63,813 bases of DNA, from the NCBI GenBank assembly GCA_964592645.1, contig CAZQFV010000023.1:1-63813 (forward strand). The letters are read 5' to 3'. Below are positions 45,622-53,796 of this stretch, piece by piece. The stretch comes from CAZQFV01 sp964592645 (GTDB lineage: Bacteria > Chloroflexota > Chloroflexia > DTKN01). The notes under the pieces were generated by a model, which made no database searches, had not been told where the DNA came from, and saw only the letters and a list, made by a program, of their open reading frames with translations. Position 1 is the first letter of the stretch, and every line of letters starts with the position of its first letter. The translations under genes were made by a program, and so were the position numbers.

Positions 45622-47415
45622 TCACTTGACCAGGCCGGCGATCCCCAGGGACTCCAGCTTCTCATCCGTGGGCACGCCCTGGCGGTCCCAGCCGCGCAGG
45701 GCATAGTACTCGTCCAGCGCCGCCTCGTACGCCGCGCGGGTATAGACCCGGCCGGCGGCTTTGCCGCTTTTCAGCGGCCGCTCGAAGAGGGCCGGCGGCA
45801 CGTCGTCGTCCCGGCGCCCAAAGCCCTGGCGCAGGTTAAAGAGCCGGCCGACGTTCCAGATGCGCTCGCCGATGCGCAGCGCTTCTTCCGGCGTATAGAT
45901 GCGGCCGGTGCCGGATGAGAGGAGCGTGGCGATGTCTTGGATACCAATGGCCCAGAAGTCGCAGAAGATGCCGGTCCACTTGATCGAGTTCAGGTTCTGG
46001 TCGTTGATGACCATGGCCGCCTTGCCCTCGAACGAGTCGGGATTGAAGGTGGCAAAGAGGGACTCGTTGGCGATGACAAAGGAGCGCATGTGGCAGGCGC
46101 CGCGCTCCGAGGTGGCGTAGGCCAGGCCCATGCCAAACCCGCCGCGGGGGTCGTAGGCGGGGAACTCGAGTCCCTTGATCTGCAGCGCCATATCCTGGCC
46201 CCCGTATTTGCGGGCCAGCCCGCGCGCGCCGAGCGCCAGGTCGGCGCCGAGCCCCCGACGATAGGCGATGTCCGATACCGCCTGCAGGTAGCCCGCGGCG
46301 TCGCCGTAGCGCAGGCCCAAGTCGTGCCGGCCCTCCTCGGTTATGGTCATGGCCAGGCCGATGACGTTGCCGGTGGAGATCGTGTCCAGCCCGAGATTGT
46401 CGCAGAGGCGGTTGAAGGAGATCAGCGCGTCCAGGTCGCCGATGCCGCAGTTGCCGCCGCCCAGCCCGATGGTCTCGTACTCCGGCCCCTCGACCACCTC
46501 GCCCCGGCTGCTGCGGGTGAAGCGCCCGCAGGCCAACGGGCAGTTGGTGCAGGCGCGCTTGCGCTGCAGCGCGGCCTTGACGGCGGCGCCGTTGATGCCG
46601 TCCTTGCCCTCGAAGTCGCCCTGGGTGAAGCCGCGGGTGGGAAAGACGCCGGCCTCGTTGGTGACATCGACCAGCATCGGCGTGCCGTCGGTGTTGGCCC
46701 ACAGGTTGGTCTCGGTCAGCAGCCGGCCGGTCATGATCTCGCGGTAGGTCTCCAGGAAAGAGGGCATGTCGGGGACCCGCACGGCCCCGGTGCCGCGCAC
46801 GGCGATGGCCTTCAGGTTCTTGCTGCCAAAGACGGCCCCCAGCCCTCCCCGGCCGCACTGCCGATAGGCCTCGGAGGTCAGGCAGGCAAAGGGCACCAGG
46901 TTCTCCCCGGCCGGGCCGGCTGCCAGCGTCACCAGCCGCCCGGGGGCGTGTTTCTCCTCCAGCAGCGTCTCGGTCTCCCAGATCGTCCGGCCCCACAGGC
47001 CGGCGGCGTCGCGGATCTCCACCTGGCCGTCGGCGATGTAGAGGTAGACCGGGTGGGACGCCCGGCCGGTGACGATGACCCCGTCCCAGCCGGCGTACTT
47101 GAGCATGGCCCCCAGGCCCCCGCCGACGTACGAGTCCAGGATCGTCCCGGTCTGCGGCGAGCGCGCCCCCACGGCCGTGCGGGCCGTCGTGGCCACCAAT
47201 GTGCCGGCCAACGCCCCAGGGAAGAGGGCGACGACGTTGGCCGGGGAGAGCGGGTCGGCGCCGGCCGGCACCTCCTCGTACAGCGTGCGGAAGAGGAGCC
47301 CCTTGCCGCCCACATAGTCGCGGGCCCACTCCTCATTCAGCGGCTCGGCGGCGACCCGGCCGGTGGAGAGGTCCACGCGCAGGATCTGACCCGTGTAGCA
47401 GTTCGTTCGGCCCAT
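45622..47415 (-). CDS. Aldehyde:ferredoxin oxidoreductase (tungsten type), paralogue 1
   Basis: The 597-residue protein of the AOR family oxidises aldehydes to acids with ferredoxin, using a tungsten (or molybdenum) bis-pterin and a [4Fe-4S] cluster. The cluster motif CTNCPLACG and a later Cys in GIFCDFW are present, as are the pterin-binding segments GGKGL, GRGGLGAVFGSKNLKAI and the C-terminal NLRQGFGRRDD. The C-terminus has the LDEYYALRGWD signature. The start at 47415 is chosen for GGAGG 7 nt upstream. It stands directly before a ferredoxin and a putrescine-type aminotransferase, so amino-aldehydes are likely substrates. Confidence 0.92.
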   Translation of the reverse strand: MGRTNCYTGQILRVDLSTGRVAAEPLNEEWARDYVGGKGLLFRTLYEEVPAGADPLSPANVVALFPGALAGTLVATTARTAVGARSPQTGTILDSYVGGGLGAMLKYAGWDGVIVTGRASHPVYLYIADGQVEIRDAAGLWGRTIWETETLLEEKHAPGRLVTLAAGPAGENLVPFACLTSEAYRQCGRGGLGAVFGSKNLKAIAVRGTGAVRVPDMPSFLETYREIMTGRLLTETNLWANTDGTPMLVDVTNEAGVFPTRGFTQGDFEGKDGINGAAVKAALQRKRACTNCPLACGRFTRSSRGEVVEGPEYETIGLGGGNCGIGDLDALISFNRLCDNLGLDTISTGNVIGLAMTITEEGRHDLGLRYGDAAGYLQAVSDIAYRRGLGADLALGARGLARKYGGQDMALQIKGLEFPAYDPRGGFGMGLAYATSERGACHMRSFVIANESLFATFNPDSFEGKAAMVINDQNLNSIKWTGIFCDFWAIGIQDIATLLSSGTGRIYTPEEALRIGERIWNVGRLFNLRQGFGRRDDDVPPALFERPLKSGKAAGRVYTRAAYEAALDEYYALRGWDRQGVPTDEKLESLGIAGLVK

Positions 47416-47520
47416 ATTCGCACCTCCGGGGTACAGGGATCCGCCTGCGGTTCCCAGCTTGGTTTCCAGAACCCCGCCGCCGCGCGCTCCGGGCGGGGCA
47501 CTGATCCCTGACAACGGAAC

Positions 47521-48345
47521 TCAATTCCAGTCCGACACCTCGGTGTACCACGGCTTCCTTGTCCCGATCCTGGCCCGTCCCTTCCACTTGCCCGACTTGG
47601 GGGCTTCCTCGATGGCCTGCAGCAGTCGGTTGGCCTTCTCTTGGATGGCCGCCCGCTGCTCCGGGCTGAGCGCGGCCACGCCGGCCGTCGCCGCCTTGAC
47701 CTTGCCCAGGTTGGTCGTCGCCGTGTAGTAGAAGCCCCAGTCGTCCCCCATCAGGTGGGCGAGGTAGCGCATGTTGATCTGGTCCTGCTCGGCGACGCCG
47801 GCCGGCGCGGCCAACAGCAGCAGCATGGCGTCTTTCAGGTCCTTGTCGTTGATCTGGACAATCTGCAGCTTCTGCAGGAGCAGGTCGGTCAGGGAGACGC
47901 AGTACGGATGGATCTCCAGCCGGCCGCGGTAGTCCACCGTGTGGTTCATCGCCAGGCGGTCGTAGAAGACGTCGATCATCGGGACGCGTTCGGTGTAGCG
48001 GTCGCTGAAGTAGATGTGCCGATCCTGGCCGTACAGCATCATCAGCCGCGGGTTGTAGTCGTACCCCTGCTTCTGAAAGAAGGAGACCAGCTTGCCGCGG
48101 TGCTTGCCATAGGCGGCAAAGTCGATATCGGTAAAGACCCGCTCGCCCAGCCGCTCCATCCGCCGATAGAGATCCACATGCTCGGGAAAGTACAGGTGCA
48201 GAGCAATCGGCCCCATCACCCGGAGCACCAGGCCCTGTCTCTGAGCCTCTTCGATGAGCCGGCGGGTCTCGGACAGGTACAGTTCCGGTTTCGGATAGAT
48301 ATCGAGCGGGATATCCTTGGGTAGCCTGAAACGGCGTTCGGCCAT
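47521..48345 (-). CDS. Nucleotidyltransferase-like protein (AbiEii-type fold), unknown role
   Basis: The 274-residue protein has features of MNT/AbiEii nucleotidyltransferases: MGPIALHLYF, the acidic pair TDIDF, and a further acidic IDVFYD, then LTDLLLQKLQ and KDLKDAMLLL. In such proteins these contact sugar or nucleotide and metal. No toxin-antitoxin partner is adjacent; the neighbours are a phosphoesterase and an AOR. A role in making or regulating a cofactor or nucleotide signal is conceivable but speculative. The ribosome site is weak (GGGGGGCAAG). Confidence 0.65.
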   Translation of the reverse strand: MAERRFRLPKDIPLDIYPKPELYLSETRRLIEEAQRQGLVLRVMGPIALHLYFPEHVDLYRRMERLGERVFTDIDFAAYGKHRGKLVSFFQKQGYDYNPRLMMLYGQDRHIYFSDRYTERVPMIDVFYDRLAMNHTVDYRGRLEIHPYCVSLTDLLLQKLQIVQINDKDLKDAMLLLLAAPAGVAEQDQINMRYLAHLMGDDWGFYYTATTNLGKVKAATAGVAALSPEQRAAIQEKANRLLQAIEEAPKSGKWKGRARIGTRKPWYTEVSDWN

Positions 48346-48370
48346 GGCTTCTTGCCCCCCGGGTCGGATC

Positions 48371-49300
48371 TCATCCCGACGTAAAGATATAGTCCTTCAC
48401 TTTGCCCTTTTCCAGGATGATCACCACCCCTTTCAGGATGCCCTCCGAGTACTCGCTGCCCGGGTTGATGATCGTCGTTCGACCGACGCGCTGGATGCCG
48501 CGCGACTCGTGAATATGGCCGTGCAGCCCCAACAGCGGCTTGTACTTTTCGATCATCCGGGCCACGGCCCGGCTGCCCACGTGTACCTTGCGGTCGGCCG
48601 CCTGGATCAGGTCGGCGGTCAGCTCGGGCGCCAGGTCCAGGGCGGAGCCGTAGGGCGGGGCATGGAAGTTGAAGATGGCGTTGGGCATGTCGTGTACCTG
48701 GGCGATGAGGCCCTCCAGCATCGGCTCCAGCTCCTCGTCGGGCTTCTCGCGCGGCGTCTGCCAGGGGGTGGGGTTGGTCCAGGCAAAGGTGACCATCTCG
48801 TGGTCGCCCACCCGCACCATGCGGTCGTTGCAGTTGACGATCGTCCGGGAATCGGCGATGACGTCGTCCACCTCCAGGTAGTCGTCGTTGCCGGGAGCCA
48901 TATAGACCGGGATGCCGGTGCCGGACAGCCGCTCGTCGGCCAGGGCCAGCCATTCCCGCAGCCGGTCGAGCATCAGCTTCTTGAACAGCTCCTCGAGCGA
49001 CTTGGGGTCGGCCTTGTAGGACTGGAACTGCTCCTGGGTCAGATGCACCCAGTAGTACCCGACCATCTCGATGGTCTTTTTCAGCTTCTCCAACTCCTCG
49101 GGCGTGTTGGCCGCGGTGGGAGCCCCCATAAAGGTGGTCTCCCATCCGCCGCCGGCCCTTTCCACCAGCGGGATGAGCATCTTGCCCGTCAGGTCGCCCA
49201 GGAGAATGCCCACGTCGACCTTGTAGATCTTTAGGGCGTTCAGGAACTTGCGGTAGCCGACATTGGAGCCATGGATATCCGTGACGAAAAAGATCTTCAT
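48371..49300 (-). CDS. Calcineurin-like metallophosphoesterase
   Basis: This 309-residue phosphoesterase has the dimetal motifs DIHG (residues 8-11), GDLTGK, GNDD, and the later HAPP and GLHGHIHE. Substrates in this superfamily range from nucleotides to proteins; the target here is unknown. It is 25 nt upstream of the nucleotidyltransferase-like gene, and the two may be a synthesis/breakdown pair, which is only inference. AGGAG precedes the ATG. Confidence 0.85.
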   Translation of the reverse strand: MKIFFVTDIHGSNVGYRKFLNALKIYKVDVGILLGDLTGKMLIPLVERAGGGWETTFMGAPTAANTPEELEKLKKTIEMVGYYWVHLTQEQFQSYKADPKSLEELFKKLMLDRLREWLALADERLSGTGIPVYMAPGNDDYLEVDDVIADSRTIVNCNDRMVRVGDHEMVTFAWTNPTPWQTPREKPDEELEPMLEGLIAQVHDMPNAIFNFHAPPYGSALDLAPELTADLIQAADRKVHVGSRAVARMIEKYKPLLGLHGHIHESRGIQRVGRTTIINPGSEYSEGILKGVVIILEKGKVKDYIFTSG

Positions 49301-49330
49301 GCCGATCTCCTGCCTCGCCTGGCCCCTCTT

Positions 49331-49371
49331 GGCCCTCCCCCTCCCCCCAACGGAGGGAGGGGGAGGGGGCC
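49331..49371. repeat. GC-rich hairpin repeat between permease and phosphoesterase genes
   Basis: GGCCCTCCCCCTCCCCCC and its near complement ending GGGGGAGGGGGCC form a long stem with a short AAC-containing loop. Similar in type to the insertion in topA. It may act as a partial terminator inside the operon. Confidence 0.65.
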
Positions 49372-49402
49372 GCCGGAAGCGGCCGGAGGGATCCGGCGAG
49401 GT

Positions 49403-51256
49403 CTACTCCGGTGGCAGCTCGTCGTAGGCCATGCTCACGTCGATGCCGGCCCGGCGTTTGTTCCAGAACTTCCAGAAGAAGTACCACAGGATGCCGACCG
49501 CCCAGATGATTAGGTACAGGATCAGGGAGCTCTTCACCAGTTCCTGCTCCCCCAACTCGCTCATGAAGAAGAAGAAATAGAAGAGGATGCCCAGGTAGAT
49601 CAGGTTGACCACCGCGCCGATGGTGATCACCGGCACACCCAGGATCTTCCACTTGCTGTAGGGCGAGGCCTCCCAGATGTGGCGGACCTTTTTGATGTAG
49701 GGGAAGAGCGCCGCGGCGATGGCCGTCACGCCAAAGACGGTGACGATCTCCAGCCCGGTCACCGAGAGGCCGCTCATCTGCTCCTGGAAGAAGGAGTACA
49801 GCAGGATGCCGGCCTCGCCCAGCACCAGGCAGAGGAAATGGTTCTTGACCGGCGTGGCGAAACGCGGGTTGACGTCGGTGAACCAGCGGGGCCCGACGCG
49901 GTCCATCCCCCAGGCGAAGAGGATGCGCGGGAAGGCCAGGTAGGAAAGGGCCACGTACCACAGGCTGAAGGCGACATAGGACAGCCCCATCAGGAAGAGC
50001 ACGATGGGGTTCTGGGAGATCACCGCGGCCAGCCCGATGAAGTGGGGCGACCAGGGCAGGGCCGTCCCGGCAAGCTGGCCGATGTTCTGGTCCACGTAGG
50101 CGCTGGCGGTGAGGAACTGGAAGCCGACCGAGTTGTACAGGGAGATCGCCAGCCAGAGCATGAGCACGCCCGGCACGAGGACGGCAAAGAGGTTGCCCAG
50201 GATGATCGTCTTGTCCGGTCGCTTGACTTCGCCGGCGATGAAGGTGATGGCGTAGGAGTAGGCAAACATCCACGAACCGGCGACCATGACCCCCAGGGTG
50301 TCACGCCAGTTCCAGGTGTCCGGCAGGGGCTTGCCGCCCTTGTCCATGATCTTGCCCACGACGGCCAGGAAGCCGCTGTAGTCGAGCGACTGCACCGGGA
50401 TCGAGGCGATGGGCAGGCCGTCGGCCGTGGCCAACTGCGCCAGGGCGGCAATGGCCGCATCGTCGATCTCCTGTCCCTGGGCGACGATCAGGTTGCCGTT
50501 GGGGCCCAGGACGTCCTGCACGGCGGTGCGGCCCAGGAGCTGTGTCTCCAGGTAGCTCGTCACCGCTGCCGGGTCGGCCATATCGACATCTTCGGCCATG
50601 GTGGAGAGGTCTACCTCGGAGACCGGGTGGTCCGCGGCCATCTTGTTCCAGGCGTTCTGGAAACCGCTGGCGGAAGTGGAGGAGAAGACGATCAGGAAGA
50701 CGAAGCAGCCGACCATGCCCAGGAACATGACGACCTTCTGGGCCGAGGCAAAGAGCTTGACGCCAAAGACGACAAAGAGAAAGCCGATGACATTGAACAC
50801 GCTGGCGCCGATGAACATGCCCCACCAGGTGCGCAGCATCTCGGCCACGGCAGGCGCCCCCAGGAATTCAAAGATCATCGTCATGCCCGGGTCCACGGTG
50901 TAGGGAGCCAGGACATAGATCCACATCACCCAGACAAAGGCGTTGCCAAAGCTCTCGGCGATGCCGATCAGCGGGTGGAGGATGCGCGAGTTGTAGATGT
51001 ACTCGCCGCCGCTGCGCGGCATGCTGCCGCCGAGGATGCCCCAGACGAGGGAGAACCCGATCCCGCAGAGGATGGTAGAGATGATCGTGGCCCAGATCAG
51101 GTTGCCGCCGGTAAAGACCGAGAGGCCCAGGCTGATCATGACCCACATGCTGGGGGTCACACCCTGGTTCATGAACCCGACCCCGAAGGCGTCGATCAGG
51201 GATAGCCCCCGAACCAGGCCGCTGGCTCGTCTTGCAAAGACCTTTTCCTCAGACAT
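49403..51256 (-). CDS. APC-superfamily amino acid/polyamine permease with large soluble insert, paralogue 1
   Basis: The 617-residue permease has 12-14 transmembrane segments and the APC N-terminal signature (DAFGVGFMNQG, SGGEYIYNSR). It would take up amino acids or polyamines. Residues 197-318 form a hydrophilic insert of about 120 residues between transmembrane segments, enriched in Asp/Ala and ending LPDTWNW; ordinary APC permeases of 450-500 residues have only a short loop there. It lies in the operon between the Lrp regulator and the phosphoesterase. AAGGAGG precedes the ATG. Substrate is inferred from the neighbouring aminotransferases. Confidence 0.85.
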   Translation of the reverse strand: MSEEKVFARRASGLVRGLSLIDAFGVGFMNQGVTPSMWVMISLGLSVFTGGNLIWATIISTILCGIGFSLVWGILGGSMPRSGGEYIYNSRILHPLIGIAESFGNAFVWVMWIYVLAPYTVDPGMTMIFEFLGAPAVAEMLRTWWGMFIGASVFNVIGFLFVVFGVKLFASAQKVVMFLGMVGCFVFLIVFSSTSASGFQNAWNKMAADHPVSEVDLSTMAEDVDMADPAAVTSYLETQLLGRTAVQDVLGPNGNLIVAQGQEIDDAAIAALAQLATADGLPIASIPVQSLDYSGFLAVVGKIMDKGGKPLPDTWNWRDTLGVMVAGSWMFAYSYAITFIAGEVKRPDKTIILGNLFAVLVPGVLMLWLAISLYNSVGFQFLTASAYVDQNIGQLAGTALPWSPHFIGLAAVISQNPIVLFLMGLSYVAFSLWYVALSYLAFPRILFAWGMDRVGPRWFTDVNPRFATPVKNHFLCLVLGEAGILLYSFFQEQMSGLSVTGLEIVTVFGVTAIAAALFPYIKKVRHIWEASPYSKWKILGVPVITIGAVVNLIYLGILFYFFFFMSELGEQELVKSSLILYLIIWAVGILWYFFWKFWNKRRAGIDVSMAYDELPPE

Positions 51257-51294
51257 CTCGACCTCCTTTTCGCTTCACGATCGCCCGCGGTTTC

Positions 51295-51816
51295 CTACGC
51301 CCCATTCGTCTCTTCCGGCCCTCCTTCGGCGTGCTGCCCGCAGTTGCGCGGGACGCGCCACTGGTAGACATCCTTCAGGATCAGCGGTACGAGGAACGTC
51401 GTCGTCTTGCGCACGCCCGGCACCTGGCCGATCACGTTGGCCACAAAGTCGTACAGCGCCGCATTGTCCCGGGCCACGACCTGGATGCTGAGGTCGCGCT
51501 CGCCGGTCGAACAGGCCACGTAGCTGACGCAGTCGTAGGGGGCCAGCCGGCGGGCCACATCGGGCACGCGGCCCGGTTCCACCTCGATCATGACGTCGGC
51601 GGCGACCGGGTAGCCCAGCGCGCGGGGGCTGAGGATCGCCCCGATGCGCAGCACCCCCCGCTTGAGCAGGCGCGCGATGCGGTAGCGGACGGCGCGCTCC
51701 GAGACGGGCCGGCCCAGCGTCGCGCGGATGCGGCGGGCGATTTCGGCGCAGGGCATGCGCCCGTCTTCCACCAATAGGTCGGCGATGGCGATATCGATGG
51801 GGTCCAGTCCACTCAT
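51295..51816 (-). CDS. Lrp/AsnC family transcriptional regulator
   Basis: This 173-residue regulator has an N-terminal winged helix (LDPIDIAIADLL, VSERAVRYRIARLLKRGVL) and a C-terminal RAM/AsnC ligand domain (about 70-150). Such proteins bind amino acids and switch amino-acid transport and catabolism genes. It starts 3 nt after the AOR2 stop, and the permease follows, so it probably controls this operon and the divergent one from the shared region 53551-53796. The C-terminal 20 residues are variable (GPEETNGA end). Confidence 0.9.
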   Translation of the reverse strand: MSGLDPIDIAIADLLVEDGRMPCAEIARRIRATLGRPVSERAVRYRIARLLKRGVLRIGAILSPRALGYPVAADVMIEVEPGRVPDVARRLAPYDCVSYVACSTGERDLSIQVVARDNAALYDFVANVIGQVPGVRKTTTFLVPLILKDVYQWRVPRNCGQHAEGGPEETNGA

Positions 51817-51819
51817 GGC

Positions 51820-53550
51820 TCACCAACCTCGCAGCGCATAGTACTCCCCAAGCATCTGCTGCAGCTCGGCTGCCGTCAGCCGGTCGCCGCCCGGCGGCAG
51901 CGGCTCGCGCAGGAGCCGGCCGGGCAAGGTGTCGTCGGCGGGGGTCAGGCCCTCGCGCAGGTTGTAGGCGCGAACCGTATGGGCAATCCGCGCCGCCAGG
52001 GCCTGGAGGCCGGCCTTGTCCAACTCCAGCCCGGTCAGCAGCCGGACGACCTTCGACAGCTCGTCCCACCCGATCAGGTCGCGGTAGAAGCGGCAGAAGA
52101 TGAGCGTGTCGAATAGCGTGTGGCGGTCTTCAAAGTCGAGGACCAGGGCGGCCTTGCCCTCGGCGGTGCTGCGGTCTGTCCAGCCGGCGAACTCGGCCTT
52201 GTAGACGGTGGCCCGCAGGTGGCAGGCCCCGCGGTCGGAGACGGCAAAGGCCAGCCCCATGCCCTTGAGCGCCCGGGGGTCGTAGCCGGCCGGTTCCATC
52301 CCCTTGACATGCACGGCCAGGTCTTCCAGGCCGAGGGCCCGGCTGGCGGGCCGGATGCCCTGGCTCAAGACCTCGCCGAGCCCCTCGCGGGCGGCAATCC
52401 GGACGATCAGCGCGGCGATGCCGTCCACGTCGCCATACTGCAGGCCCAGGTCGAGCATGCCGCGCCGACAGGCCTCGATGGCCAGGGCGGCCAGGTTGCC
52501 GGCGGTGATCGTATCCACGCCCAGCCGGTCGCACAGCTCGTTGAGGTAGGCGATCTCCGCCAGGTCGTCCACCGCGCACAGCCCGCCGAAGGCGTAGATG
52601 GTCTCGTACTCCGGGCCCTCCACCTGGAGGCCGGCATGGCGGCCCTCCGGGATGGTCGTCACCTTGCCACAGGCCAAGAAGCAACGGTAGCAGGCCTTGG
52701 AGCGGGGATGGAAGCGCTCCACCAGGGCATCGCCGCCGATGCGCTCCCAGTGCGGGACGGTCCCGGCGGACCAGTAGTAGCTCGGAAAGGCGCCCACGCG
52801 GTTGGCCAGGGCCACGACCATGGGGGTGCCGACGGTGCGATAGGCCTGGGCCGTGGGGCTTTCCTGGCCGGCCTGGCGCATGGCCCGATCGTAGGCCTGC
52901 AGGCCCGCGGGATCGCTCAGGGCGCAAGTGGCCTGGCCGTGGAAGACGATGCCCTTGAGGCGCTTGCTGCCCATAACCGCGCCGATGCCGGTGCGGCCGG
53001 CCTGCCGGCCGCGGTCGTTGCCGACGACGGCAAAGGCCACCCCCTTCTCCCCGGCCGGCCCGATGACGATGGCCTTGGCCCCCTTCCGGCCCACGCTTTT
53101 CTCCAGCGCTTCCTCGGCGCTGTAGGTGTCCAGCCCCCAGAAGGGCGCAGCGTCGTGAAAGGCTACACCCTGGTCCGAGATCTCCAGGTAGATGGGCCCC
53201 TCCGCTGCCCCATGGACGACGATGGCGTCGTAGCCCGTGGCCTTGATCTGGGGGGCGACATGCCCGCCGGCGTATGACTCGGCAAAGATGCCGGTCAGGG
53301 GCGATTTGCAGTAGAGGCCGAAGCGGCTGGCCGGGGCCAGCCCGCTGCCGCTCGCCGGGCCCACGGCGACGATCAGCGGGTTCTGCGGCGCCAGCGGCTC
53401 TATCCCCGCCGGAGCCTCCCGCGCCAGGAGGTAGGCAGCCAACCCCTTGCCGCCCAGGTAGCGGGCCAATAGCTCATCGGGAATCTCCTCCCGCCGCCAG
53501 CTCTGCTCGGACAGGTCCACGTGAAGCACGCGGTTGTAGAATCCGAACAT
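51820..53550 (-). CDS. Aldehyde:ferredoxin oxidoreductase family protein, paralogue 2
   Basis: The 576-residue AOR-family protein is first in the minus-strand operon. It has GGKGLAAYL, RTGIGAVMGSKRLKGI, the cluster motif CYRCFLACG with a later Cys in IFCRFYR, NLREGLTPADD and the C-terminal EYYALRGW. It differs enough from the paralogue 6 kb away to expect another aldehyde range. No ferredoxin gene directly follows it; it may share the one at 45.2 kb. AGGAGG precedes the ATG, and a near-consensus promoter lies 63 nt upstream of the start. Confidence 0.9.
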   Translation of the reverse strand: MFGFYNRVLHVDLSEQSWRREEIPDELLARYLGGKGLAAYLLAREAPAGIEPLAPQNPLIVAVGPASGSGLAPASRFGLYCKSPLTGIFAESYAGGHVAPQIKATGYDAIVVHGAAEGPIYLEISDQGVAFHDAAPFWGLDTYSAEEALEKSVGRKGAKAIVIGPAGEKGVAFAVVGNDRGRQAGRTGIGAVMGSKRLKGIVFHGQATCALSDPAGLQAYDRAMRQAGQESPTAQAYRTVGTPMVVALANRVGAFPSYYWSAGTVPHWERIGGDALVERFHPRSKACYRCFLACGKVTTIPEGRHAGLQVEGPEYETIYAFGGLCAVDDLAEIAYLNELCDRLGVDTITAGNLAALAIEACRRGMLDLGLQYGDVDGIAALIVRIAAREGLGEVLSQGIRPASRALGLEDLAVHVKGMEPAGYDPRALKGMGLAFAVSDRGACHLRATVYKAEFAGWTDRSTAEGKAALVLDFEDRHTLFDTLIFCRFYRDLIGWDELSKVVRLLTGLELDKAGLQALAARIAHTVRAYNLREGLTPADDTLPGRLLREPLPPGGDRLTAAELQQMLGEYYALRGW

Positions 53551-53612
53551 GGCCCCTCCTGACTGTCGCTTTTCGACATATCGGCTGGCCTCTCGTGCCG
53601 TTTCCGACGAGA

Positions 53613-53641
53613 ATTATACCGTATCCTGCCAATATAGTCAA
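53613..53641 (-). promoter_or_regulatory. Promoter of the AOR2-Lrp-permease operon
   Basis: TTGACT and TATAAT with a 17 nt spacer. Its -35 box is only 7 bp from the -35 of the divergent promoter. Confidence 0.75.
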
Positions 53642-53648
53642 GGAAGAC

Positions 53649-53677
53649 TTGCATTGCATCCCAAACGGCGGTATAAT
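53649..53677 (+). promoter_or_regulatory. Promoter of the permease-saccharopine dehydrogenase operon
   Basis: TTGCAT and TATAAT with a 17 nt spacer. A leader of about 113 nt follows; it contains several short GC arms and a GCGAAAGC turn, but matches no riboswitch I can name. Confidence 0.75.
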
Positions 53678-53796
53678 GCCCGTGGCCGCCGGCGTCGGGC
53701 CAAGTCTCCGGTTGCGAGGGGTGATCTGCAGGTAACGGGTAGCCGGTGTACTTGATGGGTGAACCGCAGGCGAAAGCTGGTCTATAGGAGGAGAAG

